This document shows, one piece after another, positions 15,139-27,274 of a DNA stretch of 64,000 nt. The stretch's first letter is position 1. Each line of letters opens with the position of its first letter. The notes under the pieces are model-generated. The model searched no databases and had not been told where the DNA came from. It saw nothing but the letters and a program-made list of their open reading frames with translations. The stretch is from Cristatella mucedo. Lineage: Eukaryota; Bryozoa; Phylactolaemata; Cristatellidae. The stretch spans positions 186,001 through 250,000 of the forward strand of contig WPIO01000201.1 of NCBI GenBank assembly GCA_009760855.2, in the 5' to 3' direction. A program made the position numbers and the translations under genes.

Positions 15139-15796
15139 ATTTTTTATAAAGAAAAATTGCGTGCCCTGGATTGCTGGAAGAGTGCAAAAGAAAGCAAATA
15201 GACGACTTTCTGTGCTTGAGGCTTCAGTACACGCACACACACGCCAAAACTCCCAAACAAACGCACACAAACACACGGTGAAGAATTGTTCACTTGAGAA
15301 TGCTTATGCATTAAAAGTCAGCAAAGGAAAAAAGAATGAGAATGAAAAGATAGAGACACACAGACAAATAGAGAGACTGAGAACAAATTGATAAGCAGAC
15401 AATCAATGAGTGTTAATAAAGCAGGGCTGCACGAATAAACTACGACATAGTGAGAGAATGAAAGAATGAAAGTGACAGAGAGGTAGGTATAAATTAGAAA
15501 TCCTAAAAATGGATTTTAGAAAGGAATAGGATACAAACATCAAGACAGTGCAAAAGGAAAGCAGGTTGCCGCCCAAAGGAACGACCTGATATAAAAGCAG
15601 ACAGACGTGGTAAGGTGTTGAACATTAGAAGATGCATAAATTCATGCACATCACTTTTAGACAGAGATATAAGGAGAAAGAAAAAAGGAGAGCAAGAGAC
15701 GAAGAGCGAGAGATAGCGGAAGACAGAGAAGATACATAGAGCTGTAGATGGCAAGGTGGTAACCCTAGGCCTGCTGATGGTGCATAAGCCACAGCA

Positions 15797-16258
15797 TATA
15801 CCAACCCATCAGGCCAAGCATCGTACCACCGCTTTTCGGAATCCAGCAGTCTACAGATACCTCGTACAAACCTTAAATCCTTTGGAGACCGTGCCTTTGG
15901 TTCGTATGCTCCCAAACCCTGGAACTCCCTCCGGACCTGCGTCACAACATCCCCTGACCTGACCACATTTAAAAGAAACTTAAAAACACCTATTTAGGAC
16001 AGCATTTAGTGGGTCCCTGTGATTCGTCTTTCATGTGCTTACGCATGCTGACACTGTGCATGCTGCCACTAACCACATTTGCATGTTGACCCTGTGCATG
16101 TCACCCCTAACCATTTTATTCATTTTGTTTGTTTATCAAGCATGATTTTACTTACCATTCAAATGCATTTCCCTTTGCAGCAAATGTAAAGCGCCTAGAA
16201 AGAGATTAAATTCTCCTATGGCGCTTCATCAAGTGCATTATTATTATTATTATTATAT
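15797..16258 (+). mobile_element. LINE family A, 3' fragment inserted in duplication 1b
   Basis: Starts at CATCAGGCCAAGCATCGTAC and ends with the terminal hairpin (AAAGCGCC...GGCGCTT) and (ATT)n. It interrupts sequence that is continuous in copy a (GCAGCAAGGAAAGGATAGC near 6150). Flanks read CAGCATATA before and TATAAAAGGGATAGC after, so a short ATA-type target duplication is possible. It encodes only the last part of the RT ORF, with frameshifts. Confidence 0.93.
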
Positions 16259-16679
16259 AAAAGGGATAGCTCGTACCTTCAAGCATAATTCAAAATAGAT
16301 CATTCATTTGTAAAACATCTCAAAGAACTTGGTCTCTGTTCAGGTGCTTCACGGATGTCACGAAGCTCAAACCCACGATCTCGGCCGTCAAATTTATTCG
16401 CTTTGGCCCAGGTCAGGGAGCACCTTAATTCCTGGGTCTTACGAGCACGACACTGATAAAAGTCCTCACTACTGCTAATTTTACATTTTGCTACTACCTG
16501 AAAGCATATACATGGCACTGCTGGACCTCTGGCCATAACACCAGCCGGGATGCTGGTGAAGGCATGCGATGGGTGAAAAGCGGTTCACTGTGCTGACGCA
16601 GAGAAACTAACTGTGAAATCCCCAAATTTAAAAGAACATGGTGCAGATACGTCAGCACCTGATCATGCATAGGTATTAA

Positions 16680-16819
16680 GACTCGAGTGATCGCCTAGGA
16701 AATTGCTTGGGCACTCAGACTTGACGGGGAAGGGAGGCCTCTCCCATTGGCTGCACGACTCCCCACAGCAATAAGAGCAGTGTGCATAACCGAGTGGATA
16801 CTTTGCACGACCCTAAATA
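16680..16819. other. Highly conserved 140-bp core of duplication 1 (copy b)
   Basis: Partner of 6585-6724, with three substitutions and no gaps. One substitution converts the CTTCC arm of the purine/pyrimidine stem to CTCCC, which can pair instead with the neighbouring GGGAG. Another breaks the CACTGC/GCAGTG hairpin. The evidence for a conserved RNA fold is therefore mixed. Function unknown. Confidence 0.7.
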
Positions 16820-17039
16820 AGGTTTCTGGTAGAGCTAATAGAAAATAAATTTAAAAAATAGTTAATGCCTATCATGTGCCAAATCGTGTGGCAGCACATG
16901 TAGGAGGTAATAAATCCAGTAGTTAGGTACCGTTTTGGAGTGCATGCACCGGGCAATCCAGTGGTCAGCTGACCACCGTTGCAGCAGTAATTGCACTACT
17001 TGTCATTGCAGGCACGGACAGAAAAGATAGAGCCAGGTT

Positions 17040-17490
17040 TCCCCCACGTAATTAACAATCGTAATACCAGCGTTTCGGAATCAAACTGTTTACCTAGACG
17101 TTCTACAAACCTCAAATCCTTCGGAGACTCTGCCTCGATTTCTTTTTCTCCGGTGATTGCAACTCACGTTCGGCGCCACGACCTTTTCTGACTTGACCAC
17201 ATTTATAAAGAAATTAAAAAAGCATCTATTTACTACAGCATAGATTAAGTCCCTGTGAATCGTCATTTATGTGCTAATGCCGTGGGTCACGATGCATGAT
17301 GCCACTAATCATTCTTGCATGCTGAAAATTCGCCTGTCACCCCTAACTATGTTATCGTTATGGTTTATTGAGAATGCTACTAATAATCATTCATTCGATG
17401 CTTCTTTTGCAGCAAATGTAGAGTGCCTAGGAAAAGATTGAGCTCGCTAAGAGCACTAAAGTGAATGCATTATAATGATGATTATTGTTA
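17040..17490 (+). mobile_element. LINE family A, 3' fragment (inside duplication 1b)
   Basis: Counterpart of 7075-7525, with the same private GCAACTCAC replacement and the same decayed 3' hairpin (AAATGTAGAGTGCC), ending in ATT-rich sequence. No intact frame. Confidence 0.85.
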
Positions 17491-18383
17491 ATAATATTAT
17501 TACTTTCAACAATACATTACATTAACTTGTGACTGAGTAAGTGTGTGCTTCCCTACTTCGCATTGGCCAAAAGAGTGCAAGAGGTGAGTGACGATAGGGG
17601 GTGTCAAGTACTGGCGCCAGGCAAACTTGCGGCCATCTTTCTGACAGGTGTGAGAGCTGGCTTGCTCGAAGCTTGCCTGGGCCTGGTACCGTGCCTGTCG
17701 CCAGCCCATGTGCCTAGGAATCTGATAAGCACGTGACCGTTCTTGCTGAGCTTTAATGCTGCAATTTGCATCCTATCAGTACCAGCTGGGCACTGCAAAG
17801 TTGGTGGGATGCACATTCATTGCTGTCCAATATATGTCTGTGCCCTTCTCAAATTTGTCCACCTAGTGTTGCCACTGTAGAATGTACCCATTCACCTCGT
17901 GGAAAAATAGCTGGTGCTCTTTGCAGCATTATGCTTAGTAACATGCTTGCTGCTTTGCAGTGGAAGCACAACGTCCGAATAGTTGCGAGCATGGCTGCCT
18001 GCAGACGAATAGCCGTTGCCCTGCTATGCTATCATTGTCTCTGTGTGCTTTTATTCTTTCTCTGTATGATTTGACGTATGAATTTTTTCATACTAGTTAC
18101 AGTTATTCTATCTCACTATTCCGTCGGTTTTTTATTGCATTGCAGCAATTTTGCATGCTCTCATAATATGGATAAAAATTGGTAGTTGATTTGTATATTA
18201 CACTAGCAGAACTATTCTCTCTCCGGACAATTTAGACTCGTCAAAAGGGAATAAAAAAACAAGGCTTTGTATATCGCGTGATATCAATTATGCAAATGCA
18301 GCCATGTACCTAGCTTAGACCAGCATGCTAAAGCAGGCATGAATTATGTAGCCTGTTTGCAAGACCTCTGGCTAGTGAATGCA

Positions 18384-18523
18384 AACACACACGCACACAC
18401 GCACACACGCACACACGCACACACGCACACACGCACACACGCACACACGCACACACACACGCACACACGCACACACGCACACACGCACACACGCACACAC
18501 GCACACACGCACACACGCACACA
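18384..18523. repeat. (ACACACGC)n 8-bp tandem repeat
   Basis: About 17 units of an ACACACGC octamer with one ACACACAC variation, followed directly by (TA)n. Open frames here are His-Thr/Cys-Val repeats only. The homologous site in duplication 2 copy b (near 54770) has just (AT)n, so the octamer array expanded after duplication. Confidence 0.97.
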
Positions 18524-18585
18524 CGTGTGTATATATATATATATATACAAGTACAAGTGAAAAAAATATATATATATATATATAA
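18524..18585. repeat. Two (TA)n tracts
   Basis: Alternating TA tracts at about 18528-18547 and 18566-18583, separated by ACAAGTACAAGTG. They form potential cruciform DNA with the CACTTGTA that follows. Copy b has a single (AT)n tract at the matching site. Confidence 0.95.
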
Positions 18586-18625
18586 TTCACTTGTATAGCC
18601 TATTCAGGCACTTCAATATGACAAA
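18584..18625 (-). mobile_element. SINE-B tail remnant
   Basis: The string TTCACTTGTATAGC...TTCAGGCACTTCA is the reverse-complemented SINE-B 3' tail with its middle deleted. The same site in duplication 2 copy b holds a nearly full SINE-B (54812-54968). The SINE therefore probably predates the duplication and was deleted here. Confidence 0.6.
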
Positions 18626-19734
18626 GGAAAAGAAAATGAAAAGTTCTCTGCGGAAGGAAGGCTGATCAGAGCAGAAAGGTATTGAGCACAATTGTTAGCT
18701 AAGCACATGCGAGGTCATTGCAGGTAGGGACAGCAGCCAAAAGTGAGTTTCAGACTATCGATGCATACCAGCTACGGTTTTATCAATCAAATATTCCATT
18801 TTAGTTTGAGGGCCACCAACATGGCTATATGCTGATTTCCAAGTAGTTTGTGAGACTACTTGTGGATAAAGGAGATCAAATAAGTTTGCTGGTTCAAGCG
18901 AATTATGGTGAGCCAGTGAAGCTTCGACTAAAGTGTTGGGATGTGAAAGCTATGCAGTTCCATAGGGACCAGATGATGAGTCGTTGAGCTTTTCATTAGT
19001 CGCAGGCGTTCGAGACCGTAGGCCTGTAGTTCGGAATAAAGATAATTGCATCACACAGTAAACGTGACGCTAGCAAATGTATAAATTTATTTCTATGGCA
19101 TCAGTTCTCTGCTCGGGCTCATATACTCAGTGCTGTTACGAGCCCACGCTAAACTGGCAATAGTGGACTGCTCAAAGGGTTATGTAAAGCTGCCCCTGGA
19201 TAACCTTCACTTAACTCTAGGGCTACCAGCTCACGATATGCACCGTTGGCTAGAAGGCCTGCCGAGGTAGCTTGTTTGGTCTTGTTGAAAGTCTTTGCAA
19301 CTGCTGTATGGGGGAGGCTATAATGATTCGCTTACTTGGCCTGTTGCAAGAATAGTGGCCAAGTCGTTTAATTTCTACTTGTTTCCTCGGAGCTATACTA
19401 AGCTATAGTAGAGATAAAGTTATAGATTAGGTTTTAATAGAGTGCTATGTAATCTACCGATTACTACTCATAGAATTATTATGACCCAGGAAACTGGTAT
19501 AGCATTGTCCAGATTTACTCTGCTGTACAATATACAGCTGCTCTCCCATGCCATTTTTCATCGTTTTGTTGATGACTTAATCCGGCTCTATGTTGTAACT
19601 AATAATAATCGTAAAGCCTATCAAAGTTGCATGAGATTCGTAGAGGTCGGGACAAGACTTGTTACATACATACCTAGCGTTACTCCGAATATGGAAATCT
19701 TAACGCTCGAAATCAGCTGTGCTAGAAGCAGAAA

Positions 19735-19799
19735 GTGAGAGTAAGATTAGATGACAGACCGAGAAATAGGCAGATACAGAAAGAGGCAGGCAAACGAAG

Positions 19800-19847
<48 letters not shown>

Positions 19848-20009
19848 GCAGACAGAGAAAGAGCCGATTGAGAAACAGAGACTGAGAAAAAACGAAGTAA
19901 GAGAGACAAAGAAGTTAAGTGACGGGTAGAGAGAGAGAGAGAGAGAGAGATTAAGAGTAAGAAAGATTGAGGGACAGAGAAAAAGAGATAGAGAGAGAGA
20001 GTAAGAGAA

Positions 20010-20043
<34 letters not shown>

Positions 20044-20093
20044 GGGAAGATAGAGGGATGTGGTGAGCGACATGTAAGGAAAAGGAAAGGGAA

Positions 20094-20124
<31 letters not shown>

Positions 20125-20964
20125 CAGACAAAAACAAAAAGAGCAAGATAAGAGGGAGACAGAGTGAAAGACAGCTAGAAAGCAAGAGAAAAAGATGGAG
20201 AGAGAATTAGAGATAAATAACACTTTGAAATATAATAACACTAATAACACTATAAATAACAGAGAGAGAAGGACAGAGATTGACAAAGAGGGACTGATAC
20301 GGACCAAGACAAACAAAGACAGGCAGAGTTCTGCATAGAGGCAGAAACTGGTAGAGACAGCAACGCACGAAGACAAATGGAGACATGGAGAAAAACTGGG
20401 AGACCGAGTGAGACTGAGTGAGAAAGAGAGAGAAGAGAGACAGAGAGAAACATGGAAGGAATGACAGAGACACAGACAGAGACAAACACGAAGAGAGACC
20501 GAGAGAAATAGTTACAGAGAGGAGGTGCAGAACTAGACGGATGGAAAGTAACTACGAGAGAGGCGGACAGAGACAGAGAGGGACAAACCGAGATAGACGG
20601 AGACTGAGAAGTTGAGTCAGAGGGAGACAGAGCAACAGGCAGAGAAAGAGACATCGAGCGGACAGGGACGGAGCGACAGATGCACAGATCGGGACAGAGA
20701 TTGAGACAGACAGGCAGTGACAGAAAGATAGAGACAGAGACATGCAAATATAGGCAGAAACAACAGGCTGGGACAAACATAGGGTGAGAGAGACAGTGAC
20801 AGAGAGTGAAGGAGAGAGATACAGACGGAGAGGGTGAGACAGACAGAGATCAAGAATAATACAGATCGAGGCAGAGAGAGATTGATAGAATAACATGCAC
20901 AGATACCGAGAAAGGAATAGAGAGTGACTGAGAGACGAAGAAAGTGGCGGAGTCAAAGTTCAAC

Positions 20965-21027
<63 letters not shown>

Positions 21028-22579
21028 AAGTCAAAGATAGGAAGTTCGTCAGAGACAGAGAGAGAGACTCAGAAAGACAAGAGGCAGAGACAGAAGGAGA
21101 GACGGAAAGAATGAGACAGACATTGACGGAGACGGAGAGAGAATGTGAGTTAAAGTGACAAAGATAGACAAACACGGAAACAGAAAGAGCTGCAGAAAGA
21201 AACAGACAGAAAGACGTATATAAATATATGGGCACAGTTTTAGAAACGGAAAGCAAAAGCAAAGATTATGTAGAGAGAAAGGGAGAGACTGACAGAGAAA
21301 GATTAACAGGGAGGCTGTAAGTGCGCTATACAAAACGCTCCTGCGTAGTACCCACATAGTCTTTATGTCGGCTGATCGGCTCATCCTTTTCAGCTGTTCT
21401 GAGCTGCTACTTCCATGCTACTCACTATCTCAACTGCTCTCCTGACTCTGCTATGCTTCCCACTTTCTCTTTTTATGCGTGAGACAAAGTTTGTTGGCTT
21501 CCGAATGCGTAACGAAAGCCGCTTAGGCTGTGAGTGCGCTATACAAAACTCTCCTGCGTAACACCCACATGGTCTTTTCGACTTTGTGGAGTTACTGACG
21601 GAGATACATAAGTGTTCTGTGCCAAACTCTCCTGCCTAACACCCACGTGGTGTGTATGAATTTGTTGAGTTACAGACGGAGATACATGACATTGTGGAGT
21701 TACGTTAAAGATGGAGATACCTACGAAGACACAGAGAAAGACTACGAGAGACAGAGAAAGATGGAGAGAGACAGACAAAGTGGAAAGACGAGGCGAGACT
21801 GGGAGAGAGGGAGAGAATACTTAAGGAGATAGACAAAGACAGAGGGAGACAGAGAGTGACGATGATGAAAGCAAAAGGAGTCTGAGAGAAACAGACAGAA
21901 AGTGAGATACGAAGAAAGAAAGAGCGACAGAAAGAGAATAACAGAGAGACATGGATATAGAGACAGAGACCGAGAGACGGAGATCGAGACATAGAGTGAG
22001 AGAGTAAGACAGTTGATAGAGACAAAGAGAAATACAAAGAGAAAAAGGGAGTCATATAAAGAGGACTACAGAGAGATGGCAAGAGCCACACAGGCAGAGA
22101 CGGTAAAAAAGAGAAAATAGGGACGGACAAAACAAAACGGACAAGCAAAGGTAGAGGCAGAGACGTAGATATAAATAGGGAGAATCAGACACAGACGAAA
22201 TGAGAAAAAGATGGTCAAGGAGAGAGGCAGAGAGGGGTAGAGAGACAGACATCAAGAGACAGGGAGAGACTAAGAGCGACAGAGTGAAAGACGGAGACAG
22301 AGAGACAGTAAGAGAGGCAGAGGCAGAGGCAGAGCGAATGAGATTGATAGAGAAAACGCTAGGAAAAGTGGGTCCGAGACAGAGAGATAAAGAGAGTGAC
22401 AGATGGAGAAAAGTACAGAGATGCAGAGAGAGCGAGAGAGAAAGAGAGAGAGTAAGACAAAGAGAGACAACAAGAGAGTGACTGAACGAGACATAGATAG
22501 ACTGAGAGAGATAGAGAAAGTATGGGATAGAGAATCCCGGAGTAAGACAGTGAAAGCCAGAGAGAGGAGATACAGACAT

Positions 22580-22668
<89 letters not shown>

Positions 22669-24125
22669 CAGACACAGAGAGAAATACAGAGAGATTGAGA
22701 GACTGAGAAAGACTCAGACGCAGGCGGAGTGAGAAAGTAATTGTCCTTTATAGAGACAGAGAGAGGAAGAGAGAGAGAGAGAGAGACAGATAGACAGACA
22801 GAGAGTGCAAGACAGAGAGAGACAGAGAGGAAGTGTGAGAAGTAGAGAGAGATCCAGCGAGAGTGAGATTGATAGGGGCAGAGCTAGGTAAAGTGATTGC
22901 AAGACAGATGGAGATAGAGAGAGAGAGAGAAGCAGGGAGAAAAAAAAGAGTTACAGAGAGAGAGAAATAGAGAGTAAGACGGAAAGAGTGACAGAGAGAT
23001 AGAGATAGGGAGAGAGAGAGAGAGAGAGAGAGAGAGTGAGTGACAGAACGAGACAGAGATGGACTTAAAAACACAGAAAGCTTGGAACAGAGATACACAG
23101 ACAGAGAGGCAAAGAACGATAGGGTTAGAGAGGCAAGACGCACATACACACACACATAGAGAGAGAAAGAGAGAGAGATTGAGAGAGAGAGAGTGAGAGA
23201 GACATAGACAAATACAGAAAGAGAAAGACAGTGAGGGAGACAGAGTGAAAGACAGCTACAAAGCGAGAGAGAGATGGAGAGAGAAATAGAGAGACAGAGA
23301 GAAAGAGAGAGAGAGAGAGAGAAAGACGGACGGAGATTGACAGAGATTGACTGAGACAAAGACAAGCAGATACGGGCAGAGATCTGCAGAGGCAGACACA
23401 AGCAGAGACAGCAAGGCACAAAGAAAAATATAGACATAAAGAAAAACAGGAGACGGAGTGGGACAGAGAGGCAGAAAGAGACATGGGAAGAATGGCAGAG
23501 ACAGACAGAGACACAAATACAGAGAGAGACCGAGACAAAGAGATACAGAGCTAGAAGGATAGAAAGTGCTTGTGAGAGAGACTGGCATAGACAGAGAGGG
23601 ACAAACCAACATAGATGGAGACTAAACAATTGAGTCAAACAAAGACAAAGTGATAGACAGCAAAAGAGACACACAGAGAAGGACATGGGCAAAGCGAGAG
23701 ACGGGCAGAACGTGACAAAGATTGAGAGACATACATTGACAGGAAGAGAGAGAGAGAGAGTTTGAGATTGAGAGACTGAAAGAGAATAAAAGCAAACGGA
23801 ATGAAAAAAGAGTCATTAAGAGAGTCAGAGAGAAAGACAGAGTTGAAGACAGATAGAGAGACAGAGAGCAGTGTGAGAGCTAGGCAGAGCTCCAGCGTGA
23901 GATAGATTGATTGGGACAGAGCTAGGAAAAGTGAGTGCAAGACAAATAGAGATACTGGAAGAAAAAAGAGAGTTACAGAATGAGAGAGAGAGTGAGAGAG
24001 AACAAGAGAGGAAGACAGAGAAAGAGACAGACGGAGGCTATGACATAGAGAGGGATAGAGAGACGGAGATTGACTTATAGAAACAGAGACAGTTTGGGCA
24101 AGAGATACAGAGAAATGGATATATA
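19735..24125. repeat. Large polypurine (GA-rich) array, first block
   Basis: About 4.4 kb with almost exclusively purines plus scattered C and T on the plus strand (AGAGA, GACAGA and similar). It is not simple: it holds pure (GA)n cores (19802-19844, 20966-21022, 22583-22661, 23014-23036) and a duplicated segment (20150-20720 against 23225-23700). A marker GCTAGG(A/T)AAAGTG recurs near 22355, 22890 and 23920. The long minus-strand frames (up to 314 codons, Ser/Leu/Val/Cys) are composition artefacts, with no domain. Confidence 0.92.
21307..21715. repeat. Tandem repeat of about 80 bp embedded in the GA array
   Basis: Units share CTCCTGC(G/C)TAACACCCAC(A/G)TGG and TT(A/G)TGGAGTTAC-like parts and end in GACGGAGATACAT. 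Two full units lie at 21530-21690, a partial one at 21691-21725, and a separated partial one at 21316-21365. This is the only non-purine-biased island in the block. Confidence 0.8.
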
Positions 24126-24136
24126 TATGGATTTTT

Positions 24137-25425
24137 AACTTCTTTTAAAATGTGATCAAGTCAGGATATTTCGTGATGGAATTCCCAGACTTTGGGAGCA
24201 TTAGAACTGAAAGCGCGGTCTCCAAATGATTGGAGGCTTGGACGAGATATAGGTTAACTAATAGCATCCAAAAGCGGCCGTTACGATGTTTAGTCTGGTG
24301 TTGCAGTAGGTCTGATAAGTATTCTGGAGCCAAAGAATGAAGGAACCTAAGTGGTCCCAAAGCCTGGAAATCACTTCCGACTTGCTTCACGACATCTCCT
24401 CAATTGACCGCATATAAAGAGCTTAAAAACGCATCTATCAATGACAGCATTTAGTGGGTCCCTGTGATTCCTCCATTGGGTGCTTATGCGTGCTGACAAT
24501 GTGCATGCAGTCACTAATAACACTTGCATGCTGACCCTGTTCATCACACCCCTAACCATGTTATTCGTGTTGTATATCAAGCATGTCACCACTCTCCATT
24601 CGACCATTATTTCTTTAGCAGCAAATGTAAAGTGCCAAGTAAGAGAGTAAGAGATTAAATTCGACGAAGGTACCTTGTCAGCTGCATTATTATTATTGTT
24701 ATTATTATTAAAGTGAGTGACAAAACTTGAACCTGATCAATAGCTTGACTTGTAGTAATTGCATGTCAGCGTGAAGTATTTTTATGTGGTAACTGCAACT
24801 CTTACTTAAAAAAGCCTAACTGGTGAGTTTTGCACCAGCTGTAGACACCTGATTGCACATGCCGGTGGACCTGAAAGTAGTGAGTTACATAAGTCATCAC
24901 TGAATGTCACAAATGCATGGACCAACTTGGACATGGTATCACTATCTAAACAAGCCCAAGTTTTTAGCACTTTTATGTACGTGAAAGTAGGCAGGCTTGA
25001 CTGTAGAGCTGATTTGGTCGTGTAACGAAACGTCATTTGGAACATTACACCCATATTGAGTGCAGATAAAACTGAAGAAAGGCTGGCAGAGTCGATTGTG
25101 AGCCTTTCCAATCTCCACATCACACTTAGTTTGCTCATAACCAGTAAACAAGTTTTATCATCATTTAATTGATTAAAACTAGCTACCATCCACGTGTGGA
25201 TGTCATCATAAATGAACTACGAGAGATGAGAGAATTCGACCAGCTCGAAGGCTGGGAAGGATCAAAGAAAGGTACAAATGAGTTTCATCCATGTAGAAGT
25301 GAAACCCAGATTGTGTTTGGCAATCACATCGGTAAGAGGAAGAGTATAAACCATAAAAAGAACCAGACCAACCACTGAGCCCTGAGGTACCCCATATTTC
25401 AGAGGGGGTACGGAATCCCCCCTGT
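24137..25425 (-). mobile_element. LINE family A, minus strand, split by a nested LINE
   Basis: Two minus-strand parts: 24137-24355 (C-terminal RT, LAPEYLSDLLQ and KHR segments) and 24712-25425 (CNSLLSGPPACAIRCLQLVQ upstream to motif B VPQGSVVGLVLFMVYTLPL). They join cleanly once the plus-strand insert 24356-24711 is removed. The catalytic box reads FYMDETHLYL, so the second aspartate of YxDD is lost. Not functional. Confidence 0.92.
24356..24711 (+). mobile_element. Nested 5'-truncated LINE family A insertion
   Basis: A plus-strand 3' fragment starting at CCCAAAGCCTGGAA and ending with a decayed hairpin and (ATT)n at 24688-24711. It splits a minus-strand copy of the same family. The flanks read CCTAAGTG before and AAAGTGAGTG after, giving a probable 5-6 bp target duplication (AAGTG). 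This is one of the few insertions in the window with both an empty-site model and a visible repeat at the joints. Confidence 0.88.
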
Positions 25426-25511
25426 ACATTTTACCCAGAAAATTTTTCCCCTGACATTTTCCTCCCGCACATTTACACCTGGGGTATAGGATTTACGGTT
25501 TTAAGTGTTTA

Positions 25512-25778
25512 GAAATTGAGAGAGAGAGAGAGACAGAGAGATAGATACGAAGAGATTGAGACAGAGAGATAGATACAGAGGAGAGAGAGAGAGAGCGAGA
25601 GAGAGAGAGAGGGAGAGAGAGAGACAGATAGAGAGAGAAAGTAATAGAAATAGTGGAAGGGACCGACAAACTACGACACAACGAGAGGCAACGAGAGAAT
25701 GACATCTAGAGAAATAGAGATAGGGAGGAGAAAGTGAGAGATAGAGAATGAGATCTAGACACAGTCTGAGACCGATAG

Positions 25779-25832
<54 letters not shown>

Positions 25833-27232
25833 CCGAGAGAGGGAAAGAGCCTTATAATAGCAATAATAATGCACTTGATAAAGCGCCCTCAGAGAACTTA
25901 ATCTCTCTCAGGCGCTTTAAATTTGTTGCAAAGAGAAATGTAATTGAACCGTGAGTAAAATCATGCTTGATAAACGAACAAAATGAATAACATGGTTAGG
26001 GGTGACATGCACAGGGTCAGAATGCAAATGTGGTTACTGGCAGCATGCGCAGTGTCATCACGCATAAGCACATCAAGGACGAATCACAGGGACCCTCTAA
26101 ATGCTGTCCTAAATAGGCGTATTAACAGAAAGGAAGATGAGCAGTTGCACAAAGGCTGAGCCACTGAGACAGCTACACAGATGTAATGGAGAGAAAGAGA
26201 TCTAGGCATAGAGACAGACAGAGAGGGAAAGACATGCAGAAAGAAACAGACTAAAAAATAAGCCGAGATAGGGAGCGAGTAAGAAAGACAGAAGCAGCGA
26301 TATAGATAAAAGGAGAAAGGAAGATATATGGAGAGAAAGATTGAGTGAGAAAGCAAACAGGGCTATTGAAACAGCAAAGAGCAAAGATACAGACGCAACG
26401 ACACAGAGACACGTAGAGACAGAGGCCGAGACTCCGTTAATCAGAGCAAGAAGCGACTTGAAAGACGGACAGGGGTACGGGAAAGGTATGGAGCGAAAAA
26501 GGCTGAGAAGAAAAAGTGGAGAGAAATATAGAGTCATGTGAAGTAATACTCACCAAGAGACAGTAAGGTAGTGAAATGACTGACGGAAAGAATGCTAAAG
26601 AGTGAGAGAGCGCAAGAGACTGGGTGAGAGAAACAGAGTTACAGCAAGAGACTGAGAGTGTGTGTGTGTGACTGTCAGAGACACAAGGAGGTAGACGCAC
26701 GGAGAAAGGCAGTCAAAGGCTCACAGAGAGACTGAGAAAAGACAGTGAGAAATAGCATAAGAATCAAGGAGTACGAGCAAGAGAGAGACAGAGGGAGGGG
26801 CACGGTGAGAGAAAGAGTGATAGAAAGAGAGAGAGCGTCAGAAAGAGAGAGAGAGAGAGAGAGAGAGAAAGGGAGCGTCAGAAAGAGAGAGAGAGAGATT
26901 GAGAAACTTTGACGCACCTTCGCTGAGACAGACTCAGCGGAAAAGAGATAAAGAGAGAAACGGAAGGATAAGATGCTGAAGAGAAAAGACAAGAGATATA
27001 CCAAGAGAAAGAGAAGAAGAGAGCGTTATAAATTTATACACCATGAAAGTCATAGAGGGAAATGGACGAAAGAAGGACAGGAGAACGGTCGCAATGAGTC
27101 GGAGGATGACATGGAAACAGCCACACCTAGGAAGACATGATTGGAGAGAGAGAAATAGAAGCATAGAGTGAGAGTGACAGAGAAATGGAGGCAAATGCAG
27201 ATACAGAGTGATTGAGACGAATAGAAAGAGAG

Positions 27233-27274
<42 letters not shown>

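Larger units (their letters stand above)
14455..17490 (+). repeat. Duplication 1, copy b
   Basis: Colinear partner of 4755-7525. It differs by three gains: a SINE-A at 14970-15138, a LINE family A 3' fragment at 15797-16258, and a short rather than expanded GA tract. It ends in the same LINE 3' fragment as copy a. Copy b abuts the first copy of duplication 2 at about 17540. Confidence 0.8.
17540..19655 (+). repeat. Duplication 2, copy a
   Basis: Aligns with 53905-55785 and then 57345-57560. Shared landmarks: GCTTGCCTGGGC(C/A)TGGTACCG; CATTCATTGCTGTCC; TTGCAGCAATTTTGCAT-like; ACTTGTGGATAAAGGAGATC; ACTAAAGTGTTGGGA; TTGTTTCCTCGGAG; and, past a 1.5-kb gap in copy a, ATAGAGTGCTAT and CGTAAAGCCTA. 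Copy a has a (CACACACG)n expansion missing from copy b. The middle part (about 18800-19150) is antisense to a LINE-like RT C-terminus. Confidence 0.75.

Noticed and set aside
18384-18523. CRISPR-like regular array
   Set aside because: The repeat is a contiguous 8-bp microsatellite with no spacers, and the DNA is eukaryotic.
18328-18590. His-Thr and Cys-Val repeat frames on both strands
   Set aside because: Translation of the ACACACGC octamer array.
19700-23940. Long minus-strand open frames (up to 314 codons) rich in Ser, Leu, Val and Cys
   Set aside because: They come from the polypurine composition, overlap in all minus frames, have no domain, and change with the repeat. Not genes.
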